A stretch of 64,000 nt of DNA from Bacteroidota bacterium (GTDB lineage: Bacteria > Bacteroidota > Bacteroidia > Chitinophagales > Chitinophagaceae), in contig SYIK01000017.1 of the NCBI GenBank assembly GCA_005798905.1, positions 1 through 64,000 on the forward strand, read 5' to 3'. Position 1 is the stretch's first letter. Each line of letters starts with the position of its first letter. Below the pieces are notes generated by a model. The model had not been told where the DNA came from. It searched no databases and saw only the letters and a program-made list of their open reading frames with translations. The translations under genes and the position numbers were made by a program. Of the stretch, positions 1 to 8,130 are shown piece after piece.

Positions 1-16
1 ATTCCTGTCGAGGCTA
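1..16 (+). tRNA. 3' end of a tRNA, cut by the window edge
   Basis: The first 16 bases read as the end of a T-loop, the 3' strand of the T-stem (cctgt), a 7-nt acceptor strand (cgaggct) and an A discriminator. The same T-arm wording occurs in the complete tRNA-Arg at 30834-30905. CCA is not encoded, as in that tRNA. The anticodon lies outside the window, so the isotype is unknown. Two hairpins follow directly, which fits the end of a short RNA transcript. The call rests on pattern only. Confidence 0.6.
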
Positions 17-22
17 CAAAAA

Positions 23-57
23 ATCGTGTTCATTTCGAGAACTTCAATGAACACGAT
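23..57. repeat. Perfect 12-bp inverted repeat
   Basis: Bases 23-34 and 46-57 are exact reverse complements around an 11-nt loop. No T-tract follows on the plus strand, so this is not a classical terminator by itself. It sits between the tRNA end and the terminator at 62-95. It could stabilise the 3' end of the tRNA precursor or the 3' end of the minus-strand LamG mRNA. Confidence 0.6.
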
Positions 58-61
58 AATA

Positions 62-95
62 AAGTTGACTAAGACTCCAGAAGTCAACTTTTTTT
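62..95. terminator. Rho-independent terminator, probably bidirectional
   Basis: The arms 62-70 and 82-90 form a perfect 9-bp stem with an 11-nt loop, followed on the plus strand by seven T residues (89-95). On the plus strand it would end the tRNA transcript. On the minus strand it lies just past the LamG stop codon, with a weaker T-rich tail. Confidence 0.75.
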
Positions 96-1992
96 ACTTC
101 ACCAAAATTTTCTCACTTTGTTCGTCTACTTTCAGTAAATAAATGCCTTTAGCATATTTGCTCAAATCCAAAGTTTGAGTTCCTGCAGCAAATTGTTTTG
201 TCCACAAAATTGTTCCGTCGGATGAGTGTAATGTTAATGTGCACGTTGAAAATACTGTTACTTGTAATTTCCCATTTACAACGGGATTGCCGATTATTTT
301 AAATTTGTCAATCGTATTTTGAAATTTCACCAGTCGCACTTCGGAGTAGCTGCTTTTTCCATCAAAATCTCTTTGCAGAATACGGTAATAATTATTGCTT
401 TTTATGGGAGTTGTATGCAAGTAATTGTATTCCTTTATTGTATTACTGTTGCCCGCAGCAGTTACATTACCAATATTTTTATACTCAGCTCCGTTTGTGC
501 TGTGTTGTACAATAAAATCTTTTGTGTTTTGTTCCTGTGCTGTGCTCCACTCTAACAACACTTTGTTGTTTTGTTTTTTTGCAGTAAAGCCGTGCCATTG
601 CAATGGCAACGCAAAAAGGCTGCTATTTTGTACCACATAATTGGATGTTGCTCCAGTTGTTAAACCCAAATTTGTTAGTGTACCATTGTTTGAACTTGTA
701 TTATCCATTAAAGTAGTTAAACCGGTATTGGTACCAGCAGTACTTCCTTGGTTAAAATTATAATAAGCCACTAAGCCAGTTGTAGTGGGGTCTATCTCTA
801 CAGTATAATTATTTGCTATTTCAGCAGCAGTTCGTGCAACATTCCATATACGCAATTCATCAATTGATCCTGTATACCATTCGTTGTTAAATCCATATTG
901 TCTTCCTATAACAAGCGAATTTGTATTTGTAGCAATACTACCAGAATAATTTGAAGTTGCTACAAGACCTCCATCAAGATAAAGTTTAGCTGTAGAACCA
1001 TCATAAGTACATGCAAAATGGTGCCAACTATTAAGTAGTGAGCCAGAGGGATTATAGGAGATTGTTTGCCAACCACCATTAAGAAACAGATAGCATACAA
1101 AAGAATCCCATCCGTCATTAGTTCTTGGAAAAATATATCCAGTGTTAATAGAATTACTTGATTTAGAAACAACAGATTGAATAGTTGATGTACTTGTAGG
1201 AAAAAGCCACGCTTCAATTGTTAATGAATTTGTCAAATCAAGAGAATTTGCATCACTTATTAGTACCTCATCATTCGTTCCATCAAAGTTTAAAGCATTT
1301 TTAGCAAACTGCACTGGGCTTGCAGCCCAAGTAGGGCCGTTGTTTAATGTGCCATCAATGCCCGAAGTATTGGTGCAACTGTTGGCAGTTGTTAAACCTA
1401 TGTTTTCGTTAAAACGATAATAAGCTACTAACCCTGAAGCGGAATTGCTTAAGTTTTTGTTGAACATGTTTTGCTTAATCTCAGTAGTAGTGCGGGCTAC
1501 ATTCCAGATTCTTACTTCATCAATACTACCGTCAAAATATCTAGTGTCAAAATCAGCACCAACTGATACCGGATCCGCATTTGCTGTAACTGTAAAAATT
1601 GCGGTAGTGCTTGAAAGTGATTTTGAAATACCGTTTACATAAATCGATAATGTTCCATTATTATCTACTGCAGCAACATGATACCAATTGTTATTTGTTA
1701 TTACTCCGGCAGAAGTATAACATCCATTAAAGTCCAAACAGCCATTGGCCTTTACTCTGAAAGTAAAACTGTAAGGACCAACATTATTGTGATATTTTGA
1801 AACTATTCTCTCCCAATCCCCCAAACTAGTTGGTTTAATCCAAGCTTCGAGAGTATAATTTGCTATAAAATCTAAACTATTGTTGTCTGGAACATTTACA
1901 TAATCATTCGTCCCATCAAAACTCAATGAATAGTTTTGAGCTTGAGTTTGCAGACTTATTATAATAATTGTAAGAAGAAAGATTTTTTTCAA
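94..1992 (-). CDS. Secreted LamG-domain protein with T9SS C-terminal tail
   Basis: This 632-residue protein starts with a clear signal peptide (about residues 1-19, ending QTQAQ). The start codon is TTG; no ATG lies near the signal peptide. Two LamG/concanavalin-A-like jelly-roll domains follow, at about 20-215 and 230-430. Each has the FDGTND start and the IDEVRIWNVART / IDELRIWNVART end typical of this class. A fibronectin-like segment lies near 470-560, and the last 65 residues match the T9SS sorting tail (GKLQVTVF...GIYLLKV). It is inferred to cross the outer membrane through the Por/T9SS machinery and sit on the surface or be released. LamG domains usually bind glycans or proteins; the ligand cannot be told. 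A terminator follows at 62-95. Confidence 0.85.
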   Translation of the reverse strand: MKKIFLLTIIIISLQTQAQNYSLSFDGTNDYVNVPDNNSLDFIANYTLEAWIKPTSLGDWERIVSKYHNNVGPYSFTFRVKANGCLDFNGCYTSAGVITNNNWYHVAAVDNNGTLSIYVNGISKSLSSTTAIFTVTANADPVSVGADFDTRYFDGSIDEVRIWNVARTTTEIKQNMFNKNLSNSASGLVAYYRFNENIGLTTANSCTNTSGIDGTLNNGPTWAASPVQFAKNALNFDGTNDEVLISDANSLDLTNSLTIEAWLFPTSTSTIQSVVSKSSNSINTGYIFPRTNDGWDSFVCYLFLNGGWQTISYNPSGSLLNSWHHFACTYDGSTAKLYLDGGLVATSNYSGSIATNTNSLVIGRQYGFNNEWYTGSIDELRIWNVARTAAEIANNYTVEIDPTTTGLVAYYNFNQGSTAGTNTGLTTLMDNTSSNNGTLTNLGLTTGATSNYVVQNSSLFALPLQWHGFTAKKQNNKVLLEWSTAQEQNTKDFIVQHSTNGAEYKNIGNVTAAGNSNTIKEYNYLHTTPIKSNNYYRILQRDFDGKSSYSEVRLVKFQNTIDKFKIIGNPVVNGKLQVTVFSTCTLTLHSSDGTILWTKQFAAGTQTLDLSKYAKGIYLLKVDEQSEKILVK

Positions 1993-2034
1993 GGTTATTT
2001 CCTTTTAAAAAAATAGTTGGTTTTGATACTCAAA

Positions 2035-2070
2035 TGTATTGAAATAAATTCAACAATTTATTTCAATACA
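2035..2070 (-). terminator. 14-bp hairpin overlapping the kbl stop codon
   Basis: Bases 2035-2048 and 2057-2070 are perfect reverse complements with an 8-nt loop. The upstream arm, read on the minus strand, contains the last kbl codons, and the stop codon (2058-2060) lies in the stem. The stem is AT-rich and the U-tract is weak, so termination efficiency is uncertain. It separates kbl from the LamG gene. Confidence 0.55.
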
Positions 2071-3245
2071 TTTAATTCTTTCCCGATTTTTATAAATGCA
2101 GCTACTGCTTTATCCAAATGGTTTTGTTCGTGTGCCGCACTAAGTTGAACTCTGATTCTCGCTTGCCCTTTTGCAACTACTGGAAAAAAGAAACCAATTA
2201 CATAAATAGATTCTGCTAATAATTTAGATGCAAAATTTTGTGCTAACACTGCATCATAAAGCATGATTGGCACAATGGGATGGTCGCCCGGTTTTATATC
2301 AAAACCGGCTTCCGTCATTTTTGTTCTAAAATAGTTGGTGTTGAATTCCAATTTATCTCTTAACGAAGTCGTTTTCGTCAACATATCTAAAACAGCAATG
2401 GAAGCACCCACAATCGATGGCGCCAATGTGTTGCTAAATAAATACGGCCGTGATTTTTGACGAAGCATTTCAATCACTTCTTTTTTTCCACTTGTAAATC
2501 CTCCGGAAGCACCACCCAATGCTTTTCCCAATGTTCCGGTAATAATATCAATGCGTCCAATTACACCACGATATTCGTGTGTGCCTCTTCCTGTTTTTCC
2601 CAAAAAACCCGTAGAGTGACATTCATCAATCATTACAACGGCATTGTATTTATCTGCCAAATCGCAAATGGCATCCAACTTTGCAATGGTTCCATCCATG
2701 CTAAAAGATCCATCGGTAACAATTATTCTATTTCGTAATGCAGCAGTTTCTTTCAATTTAATTTCTAAATCTTCCATATTATTATGCTCGTAACGAAAGC
2801 GCTGTGCTTTGCACAAACGAACACCATCAATAATACTTGCATGATTTAATGAGTCGGAAATAATTGCATCTTCTTCGTTAAACAATGGTTCAAAAATTCC
2901 GCCGTTCGCATCAAAAGCAGCTGCATAAAGAATGGTGTCTTCTGTGCCAAGAAAAGAAGAAAGTTTTTGCTCCAACTCTTTATGAATATCCTGCGTACCG
3001 CAAATGAAACGCACACTGCTCATTCCAAAACCATGCGAATCAACAGCTGCATGCGCAGCTTTTATAACTTGAGGATGCGACGACAATCCCAAATAATTGT
3101 TGGCACAAAAATTTAAAACGGTTTTTCCGTTCACGATAATTTCTGCACCTTGCGCACTAGTAATTACACGTTCTGTTTTATAAAGTCCGGCGGTTTTTAT
3201 TTCCGAAACTTCATTGACAATTCGTTGTAAAAAAATTTCATTCAT
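2058..3245 (-). CDS. kbl: Glycine C-acetyltransferase (2-amino-3-ketobutyrate CoA ligase)
   Basis: The 395-residue product has the usual family length. It is a fold-type I PLP enzyme of the alpha-oxoamine synthase family. It converts 2-amino-3-oxobutyrate plus CoA to glycine and acetyl-CoA, the second step of threonine breakdown. Visible motifs are the N-terminal NFCANNYLGLSSHP, the DECHSTGFLG block with the PLP-ring Asp, and GTLGKALGGASGG holding the Schiff-base lysine near residue 243. The threonine dehydrogenase partner (tdh) is not next to it. Relatives that make other aminoketones (BioF, HemA, serine palmitoyltransferase) are less likely, because the N-terminal block is the Kbl form. A Bacteroidota-type promoter lies at 3262-3292. 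Confidence 0.93.
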   Translation of the reverse strand: MNEIFLQRIVNEVSEIKTAGLYKTERVITSAQGAEIIVNGKTVLNFCANNYLGLSSHPQVIKAAHAAVDSHGFGMSSVRFICGTQDIHKELEQKLSSFLGTEDTILYAAAFDANGGIFEPLFNEEDAIISDSLNHASIIDGVRLCKAQRFRYEHNNMEDLEIKLKETAALRNRIIVTDGSFSMDGTIAKLDAICDLADKYNAVVMIDECHSTGFLGKTGRGTHEYRGVIGRIDIITGTLGKALGGASGGFTSGKKEVIEMLRQKSRPYLFSNTLAPSIVGASIAVLDMLTKTTSLRDKLEFNTNYFRTKMTEAGFDIKPGDHPIVPIMLYDAVLAQNFASKLLAESIYVIGFFFPVVAKGQARIRVQLSAAHEQNHLDKAVAAFIKIGKELNVLK

Positions 3246-3261
3246 ACAATTTATTTATGCG

Positions 3262-3292
3262 CAAATATAAATCTATGTACAACGCATTTCAA
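3262..3292 (-). promoter_or_regulatory. Promoter of kbl (TTG / TAnnTTTG)
   Basis: On the minus strand TATATTTG (3262-3269) matches the Bacteroidota -7 box. A TTG at 3290-3292 serves as the -33 box with a 20-nt spacer. The -7 box ends 16 nt before the kbl ATG. Confidence 0.6.
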
Positions 3293-3321
3293 CTTTCACA
3301 TTCCATTCACAATTGTCTGAT

Positions 3322-3329
3322 TAAATTTG
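3322..3329 (+). promoter_or_regulatory. -7 box (TAAATTTG) of the outer-membrane protein gene
   Basis: An exact TAnnTTTG match ends 16 nt before the ATG at 3346. No good TTTG is seen at -33. It is divergent from the kbl promoter, 52 nt away. Confidence 0.5.
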
Positions 3330-3345
3330 GAAATAAATTTATTTT

Positions 3346-4254
3346 ATGAAAAGAATTCTACTTTCAATTTCATTGGTACTTTTTTCTTTTTTTGGTTTTA
3401 GCCAAGCCGATACGGTAATAATAATTTCGGATTCCGTAAGAGTAGTTACAAAAAAAATAAAATCAGGTCATCAATATAATAGTGATTCTGTTGTAATTAT
3501 TTCAGATACCATTAGTGTCATTACAAAAATGAAAATTGACAATGTATTAAATGACAGAGATTTTAATATAAAATATTTATTAGAAAATAAATTAGGGCGC
3601 ATTTCAAAAAAACCAAAAAAGAAATTTCTTACAAAAAGATGGGGATTTGATTTTGGTTTTTCTAACTATGATGACAACACAAACTATGCAGCAGCAGGTG
3701 CTTTAGGCCAAGTTGGCACAGGTGTAAACAAAGACCGAATGGAAATTAACACAAGTAAAATTACCAATGTTAATCTCTGGTTTTTTATGCGCACCATAAA
3801 TCTTATAAAAAATGTAGTTAACCTGAAATACGGCGCAGGACTGGAAATGAACAACTATCGTTTCAACGATGCAGGGATTTCTTTTGAAAAAAATCCAACA
3901 AAAATTTTATACACCCCGCTTTCTGAAACAAAAAAAGTAAAATTAGCAGTTGATTATTTTACAATTCCAATGATGATCAACTTCAACCTTAATCCGAAAA
4001 GTAAAAACGAAATTGGATTTAGTGCTGGAATGAGTTTGGGTTATTTATATTCTGCAAGATTTAAAACAAAAAGAGAAGGTGATGTAAATAAAATAAGAGA
4101 TGATTTAGATTTGGAGCCTTTCAAAATTTCTTATGTGGGAGAAATTAGTTTGCTGAATAATTTTACAGTTTATGGAAGTTATGCCACCAAAAATATGTGG
4201 AAGAATGAATTCAATATGACTCCATTTACAGTTGGACTTCGTCTAATAAAATAG
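3346..4254 (+). CDS. Putative outer-membrane beta-barrel protein
   Basis: The 302-residue product has a signal peptide (about 1-21, ending FGFSQA). A polar N-terminal region follows, then, from about residue 100, a run of amphipathic strands ending in a hydrophobic/aromatic tail (TPFTVGLRLIK), as in PorT/OmpW-like barrels of Bacteroidota. Residues 22-41 and 48-67 form an imperfect repeat (DTVIIISDSVRVVTKK versus DSVVIISDTISVITKM). No enzymatic motif is visible. It stands alone, tail to tail with acs (5-nt gap). It may be a structural or small-channel barrel; its specific role is unknown. Confidence 0.7.
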   Translation: MKRILLSISLVLFSFFGFSQADTVIIISDSVRVVTKKIKSGHQYNSDSVVIISDTISVITKMKIDNVLNDRDFNIKYLLENKLGRISKKPKKKFLTKRWGFDFGFSNYDDNTNYAAAGALGQVGTGVNKDRMEINTSKITNVNLWFFMRTINLIKNVVNLKYGAGLEMNNYRFNDAGISFEKNPTKILYTPLSETKKVKLAVDYFTIPMMINFNLNPKSKNEIGFSAGMSLGYLYSARFKTKREGDVNKIRDDLDLEPFKISYVGEISLLNNFTVYGSYATKNMWKNEFNMTPFTVGLRLIK

Positions 4255-4259
4255 AAAAA

Positions 4260-6212
4260 TTAAATTTTTCCGTTTTTTATTTCTTCTACAATTGCAGGAT
4301 CTAACAGCGTAGTAATATCGCCGAAGTTTTCTGATTCACCTTCGGCAATTTTTCTTAAAATTCTTCGCATTATTTTTCCGCTTCGCGTTTTTGGAAGTCC
4401 CGAAACCAATTGAATTTTATCGGGCTTTGCAATGGGGCCAATAATTTTTGTAACTGTTTGTAAAATGTTTGTTCGTATAATTTCAAGTTCTTTTTGATTG
4501 CCATTATAAATTACAAACGCATAAATACCTTGTCCTTTTATTTCGTTGGGATAGCCAACCACTGCACTCTCTACCACACCTGCATACATGTTAATTGCAT
4601 TTTCAACTTCAGCTGTACTAATTCTGTGGCCACTCACATTTAATACATCGTCAACCCTTCCCGTAATTCTAAAAAATCCATTTTCATCTTTGATTGCACC
4701 ATCGCCGGTAAAATATAAATTTTTATAGGTTGCAAAATAATTATTGCGACAACGCCCATGATCGCCATAAGTTGTTCGTACAATGGAAGGCCAAGCAGCT
4801 TTAATACATAAATTGCCTTTTTGCATTCCTAAATCATTTTTTTCGATTACTTCTTTTCCTTTTTCATCAACTAAAATTGGTTGAACTCCTGGCATTGGAA
4901 GTGTTGCCCAGCTCGGCTTTGCGGGTGTAATGCCTGCCAAGTTTGAAATCATAATTCCGCCGGTTTCTGTTTGCCACCATGTATCAACTATCGGACATTT
5001 CTTTTTCCCAATATTTTCATCGTACCAATGCCACGCTTCTTCGTTTATTGGTTCGCCAACTGTTCCTAAAATTTTTAAAGAGGAAAGATCTTTCCCTTGC
5101 AATGGGTCTAATCCAAATCCCATCAAAGTTCGGATAGCTGTTGGTGCAGTATATAAAATTTCTACTTTGTGTTTGTCAACAATATCCCAAAACCTTCCTG
5201 CATCGGGCCATGTGGGAATTCCTTCAAATAATAATGAAGTTGCACCGGCAGCTAATGGTCCGTAAATAATATAACTATGCCCAGTTATCCAACCGATATC
5301 CGCAGTACAAAAATGAATTTGTCCGGGTTTGTATTGAAATACATTTACAAAAGTATAAGTTGTCCAAACCATATAACCAGCGCAAGAGTGTACCACTCCT
5401 TTTGGCTTGCCCGTACTGCCGGAAGTATATAAAATAAATAATGGATCTTCCGCATCCATTACTTCGGCATTGGTTGAAATTGATACATCGTTTTCAAGTT
5501 GCATTTCTGCAAATTTCATTTCATCTTTCCACCACACATCACGCTCCTTCAACATTGAAACCGGATTTTGTGTTCGTTCGAAAACAATTACTTTTTTTAT
5601 TTTTTTGTTTTCAATTATTGCTTCGTCAATTACATTTTTTAACGGAATAAGTTTTGCTCCGCGATAAGCACCATCGCAAGTAATAATAAACGTTGCTTGC
5701 GAATCTTCAATTCTATCCGTAATGCTTTGTGCCGAAAACCCACCAAATATTACATTATGAATTGCACCAATTCTTGCACAAGCCAAAACCGCAAAAGCCA
5801 GCTCCGGCACCATTCCCATGTAAATACAAACGCGATCTCCTTTTGTTACTCCATTGTTTTTTAATACTTGCGCAAATTGACAAACGGATTTATGCAACTG
5901 CGAATAAGTAATGACTCTTGTTTTTTCTTCCGGATTATTTGGCTCCCAAATTATTGCAGCTTGGTTACCCAATTTTTGGAGATGACGATCGATACAATTT
6001 TCTGTGATATTGAGTTTTGCACCTTTGAACCATTCGACTTTCGGTTCGCTGAAATTCCATTCTTGAACTTTATCCCACTTTTTTTTCCAATAAAAATTAG
6101 AAGCAATGGAAGCCCAAAAATTTTCGGGTTGTTCGATACTTGCTTTGTACGATTTTTCATACTCTTCAAAAGAATGTATTTGAAATGGAAAAGAAGAAAC
6201 TACGTCGCTCAT
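4260..6212 (-). CDS. acs: Acetyl-CoA synthetase (AMP-forming)
   Basis: The enzyme activates acetate with ATP and CoA to acetyl-CoA through acetyl-AMP. From the ATG at 6212 the protein has 650 residues, the usual Acs length. The open frame runs 35 codons further upstream (to 6317), but those residues look unlike the family. Motifs include the AMP-binding loop YTSGSTGKPKGVVHS (about 265), WWQTETGG, the YFTGDGA block and the C-terminal TRSGKIMRR. The lysine of that last motif (about 612) is the residue acetylated in characterised Acs proteins. It is divergent from the MHS transporter at 6333, which suggests uptake and activation of a small carboxylate; that link is inference. Confidence 0.95.
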   Translation of the reverse strand: MSDVVSSFPFQIHSFEEYEKSYKASIEQPENFWASIASNFYWKKKWDKVQEWNFSEPKVEWFKGAKLNITENCIDRHLQKLGNQAAIIWEPNNPEEKTRVITYSQLHKSVCQFAQVLKNNGVTKGDRVCIYMGMVPELAFAVLACARIGAIHNVIFGGFSAQSITDRIEDSQATFIITCDGAYRGAKLIPLKNVIDEAIIENKKIKKVIVFERTQNPVSMLKERDVWWKDEMKFAEMQLENDVSISTNAEVMDAEDPLFILYTSGSTGKPKGVVHSCAGYMVWTTYTFVNVFQYKPGQIHFCTADIGWITGHSYIIYGPLAAGATSLLFEGIPTWPDAGRFWDIVDKHKVEILYTAPTAIRTLMGFGLDPLQGKDLSSLKILGTVGEPINEEAWHWYDENIGKKKCPIVDTWWQTETGGIMISNLAGITPAKPSWATLPMPGVQPILVDEKGKEVIEKNDLGMQKGNLCIKAAWPSIVRTTYGDHGRCRNNYFATYKNLYFTGDGAIKDENGFFRITGRVDDVLNVSGHRISTAEVENAINMYAGVVESAVVGYPNEIKGQGIYAFVIYNGNQKELEIIRTNILQTVTKIIGPIAKPDKIQLVSGLPKTRSGKIMRRILRKIAEGESENFGDITTLLDPAIVEEIKNGKI

Positions 6213-6332
6213 AATTTTATTATACAATTTATAGAAAAGTAAATTTAGTTTTTCAGATTGACATTTATCTAATAATGGCGAACATAAACTATCGTACATT
6301 TCCATTTTGAAAAACAATTAAGCAATTTATTA

Positions 6333-7832
6333 ATGCAAAATAAAACACGCCAAATTTGGAAAGTTATTACTGCTTCATCCGTTGGTACAATGATTGAATG
6401 GTACGACTTCTATATTTTTGGCATGTTAGCCAAAACCATCAGTTTACAATTTTTTCCCGAAGGCAATCCCACCGCTGCGCTGCTAAGTACATTGGCTGTT
6501 TTTGCTGCGGGTTTTATTGTGCGCCCATTTGGTGCATTATTTTTTGGAAGATTGGGCGACCTTATCGGACGCAAATACACTTTTTTATTGACACTTGTTT
6601 TAATGGGCGGTTCTACTTTTTTAATTGGATTAGTTCCCAGTTATAAAACCATCGGAATAGCTGCTCCAGTATTAGTTTTATTACTTCGTTTAATTCAAGG
6701 ATTGGCACTCGGCGGAGAATACGGCGGTGCTGCAACTTATGTTGCCGAACATGCGCCGGCAAACAAAAGAGGACTTTATACTTCCTTTATTCAAACCACT
6801 GCAACACTTGGATTGTTTATTGCATTGGCGGTTATTTTATTGGTAAAATCAAATTTGTCCGATTTGGAATTTAATGCAGAATGGGGCGGATGGCGTTATC
6901 CATTTTGGCTTTCAATTTTATTGGTGCTGATTTCAATTTACATCCGATTAAAAATGAAGGAATCGCCCTTATTTGAAAAATTAAAAACAGAAGGAAAAAC
7001 ATCAACCAATCCATTAAAAGAAAGTTTTGCAAAAAAAGAAAATTTCAAAATGGTTTTATTGGCTTTGTTTGGAGCCGTAATGGGGCAAGGGGTTGTTTGG
7101 TACACGGGACAATTTTATGCGCAAAATTTTTTGGAAACAAAATGTAATATTGAATTTGAACAAAGCCGAACCATTCTACTTTGGGCCATTGCATTTGCAA
7201 CTCCCTTTTTTGTTTTTTGGGGATGGTTGAGTGATAAAATTGGCCGAAAATGGATAATGCTTGCTGGAATGTTTTTAGCAATAATAACTTACCGCCCCAT
7301 TTTTAAAACTTTTATAGACAAAACAAATGTTGCAGTTTGGAGTTCTTCAATTGGAATAATAAATAAGCAAGAAGAAATAAAAATTTCTACTGATTCATTA
7401 AAAATTACAACGACACAATTGAATTTTAAAAATGGAGCAAAAGCAACTTCAATTGAAAACGTAACTATTGATTCAAACGGTTTTCAAAAAATTGAATACA
7501 AAAACAAACATTTGTCTTCGCAAACTTATTGGGAATTTGTTGCGCTTGTTTTTTGTTTGATTTTTTATGTAACAATGGTCTATGGCCCCATTGCAGCATT
7601 TTTGGTAGAACTGTTTGCAACAAAAATTCGGTACACAAGTATGAGTTTGCCTTACCATATTGGCAATGGAGTTTTTGGAGGACTGGTTCCATTTATTGGA
7701 TTGTTGCTCACCACCACTTATCCAACCGATCCGCTTGTAGGTTTGTGGTATCCCATTGCAATTGCTGCATTATGTTTTGTAATTGGAAGTATTTATTTAT
7801 CAAATAAAATTGATAAAAATGTTGACGATTAA
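6333..7832 (+). CDS. MFS transporter, metabolite:H+ symporter (MHS/ProP-like) family
   Basis: This is a 499-residue inner-membrane permease with about 12 predicted helices. The N-terminal SSVGTMIEWYDFYIFG is the MHS hallmark. GRLGDLIGRKYTFL is the loop 2-3 MFS motif and WLSDKIGRKW its repeat in the second half. Family members carry citrate, alpha-ketoglutarate, proline/betaine or short-chain acids with protons. An unusual hydrophilic insert of about 75 residues (about 320-395) interrupts the C-terminal half and should face the periplasm. The gene is divergent from acs and followed after 9 nt by a small membrane protein, so an organic-acid substrate is plausible but unproven. Confidence 0.88.
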   Translation: MQNKTRQIWKVITASSVGTMIEWYDFYIFGMLAKTISLQFFPEGNPTAALLSTLAVFAAGFIVRPFGALFFGRLGDLIGRKYTFLLTLVLMGGSTFLIGLVPSYKTIGIAAPVLVLLLRLIQGLALGGEYGGAATYVAEHAPANKRGLYTSFIQTTATLGLFIALAVILLVKSNLSDLEFNAEWGGWRYPFWLSILLVLISIYIRLKMKESPLFEKLKTEGKTSTNPLKESFAKKENFKMVLLALFGAVMGQGVVWYTGQFYAQNFLETKCNIEFEQSRTILLWAIAFATPFFVFWGWLSDKIGRKWIMLAGMFLAIITYRPIFKTFIDKTNVAVWSSSIGIINKQEEIKISTDSLKITTTQLNFKNGAKATSIENVTIDSNGFQKIEYKNKHLSSQTYWEFVALVFCLIFYVTMVYGPIAAFLVELFATKIRYTSMSLPYHIGNGVFGGLVPFIGLLLTTTYPTDPLVGLWYPIAIAALCFVIGSIYLSNKIDKNVDD

Positions 7833-7841
7833 ATAAAAAGT

Positions 7842-8096
7842 ATGAATAAACTTAAAAAATATTTGGGAATCGTTTGGCTATGTTTAGCACCTGCAATTAT
7901 TTATTTTTTAATAAAAGGTGCAACAGCGAATATTGATCTTGCAGGGAAAAAAGACATTAACAATCCGGTGATTTGGATTATCATCATTGGCATTTTTACT
8001 CCCATTGCAATAGGATTGATGATTTTTGGATGGTATGCTTGGAAAAACGAATTTGAAAAACCTCCAACAAATTCAGCAAAGAATAATGTTTCTTAG
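7842..8096 (+). CDS. Small two-helix membrane protein next to the transporter
   Basis: The 84-residue protein has two hydrophobic helices (about 8-27 and 43-67), a short loop between them and a polar C-terminal tail. It starts 9 nt after the MHS transporter stop, so it is almost certainly co-transcribed. I have the impression that similar small proteins often accompany such transporters in Bacteroidota, as a DUF family, but I cannot confirm this here. An accessory role in transporter assembly or regulation is a guess from position. Confidence 0.7.
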   Translation: MNKLKKYLGIVWLCLAPAIIYFLIKGATANIDLAGKKDINNPVIWIIIIGIFTPIAIGLMIFGWYAWKNEFEKPPTNSAKNNVS

Positions 8097-8126
8097 TTGC
8101 AGTTGAATTATTTCAAATTACTTTTG
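8097..8126 (+). promoter_or_regulatory. Promoter of gldA, very close to the start codon
   Basis: TTG (8097-8099) and TACTTTTG (8119-8126) match the Bacteroidota -33/-7 elements with a 19-nt spacer. The -7 box ends only 4 nt before the gldA ATG. The transcript would therefore start at or next to the start codon. Confidence 0.6.
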
Positions 8127-8130
8127 CCAC

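Noticed and set aside
6213-6317. N-terminal extension of acs by 35 codons
   Set aside because: The extra residues do not look like Acs, and the ATG at 6212 gives the usual family length.
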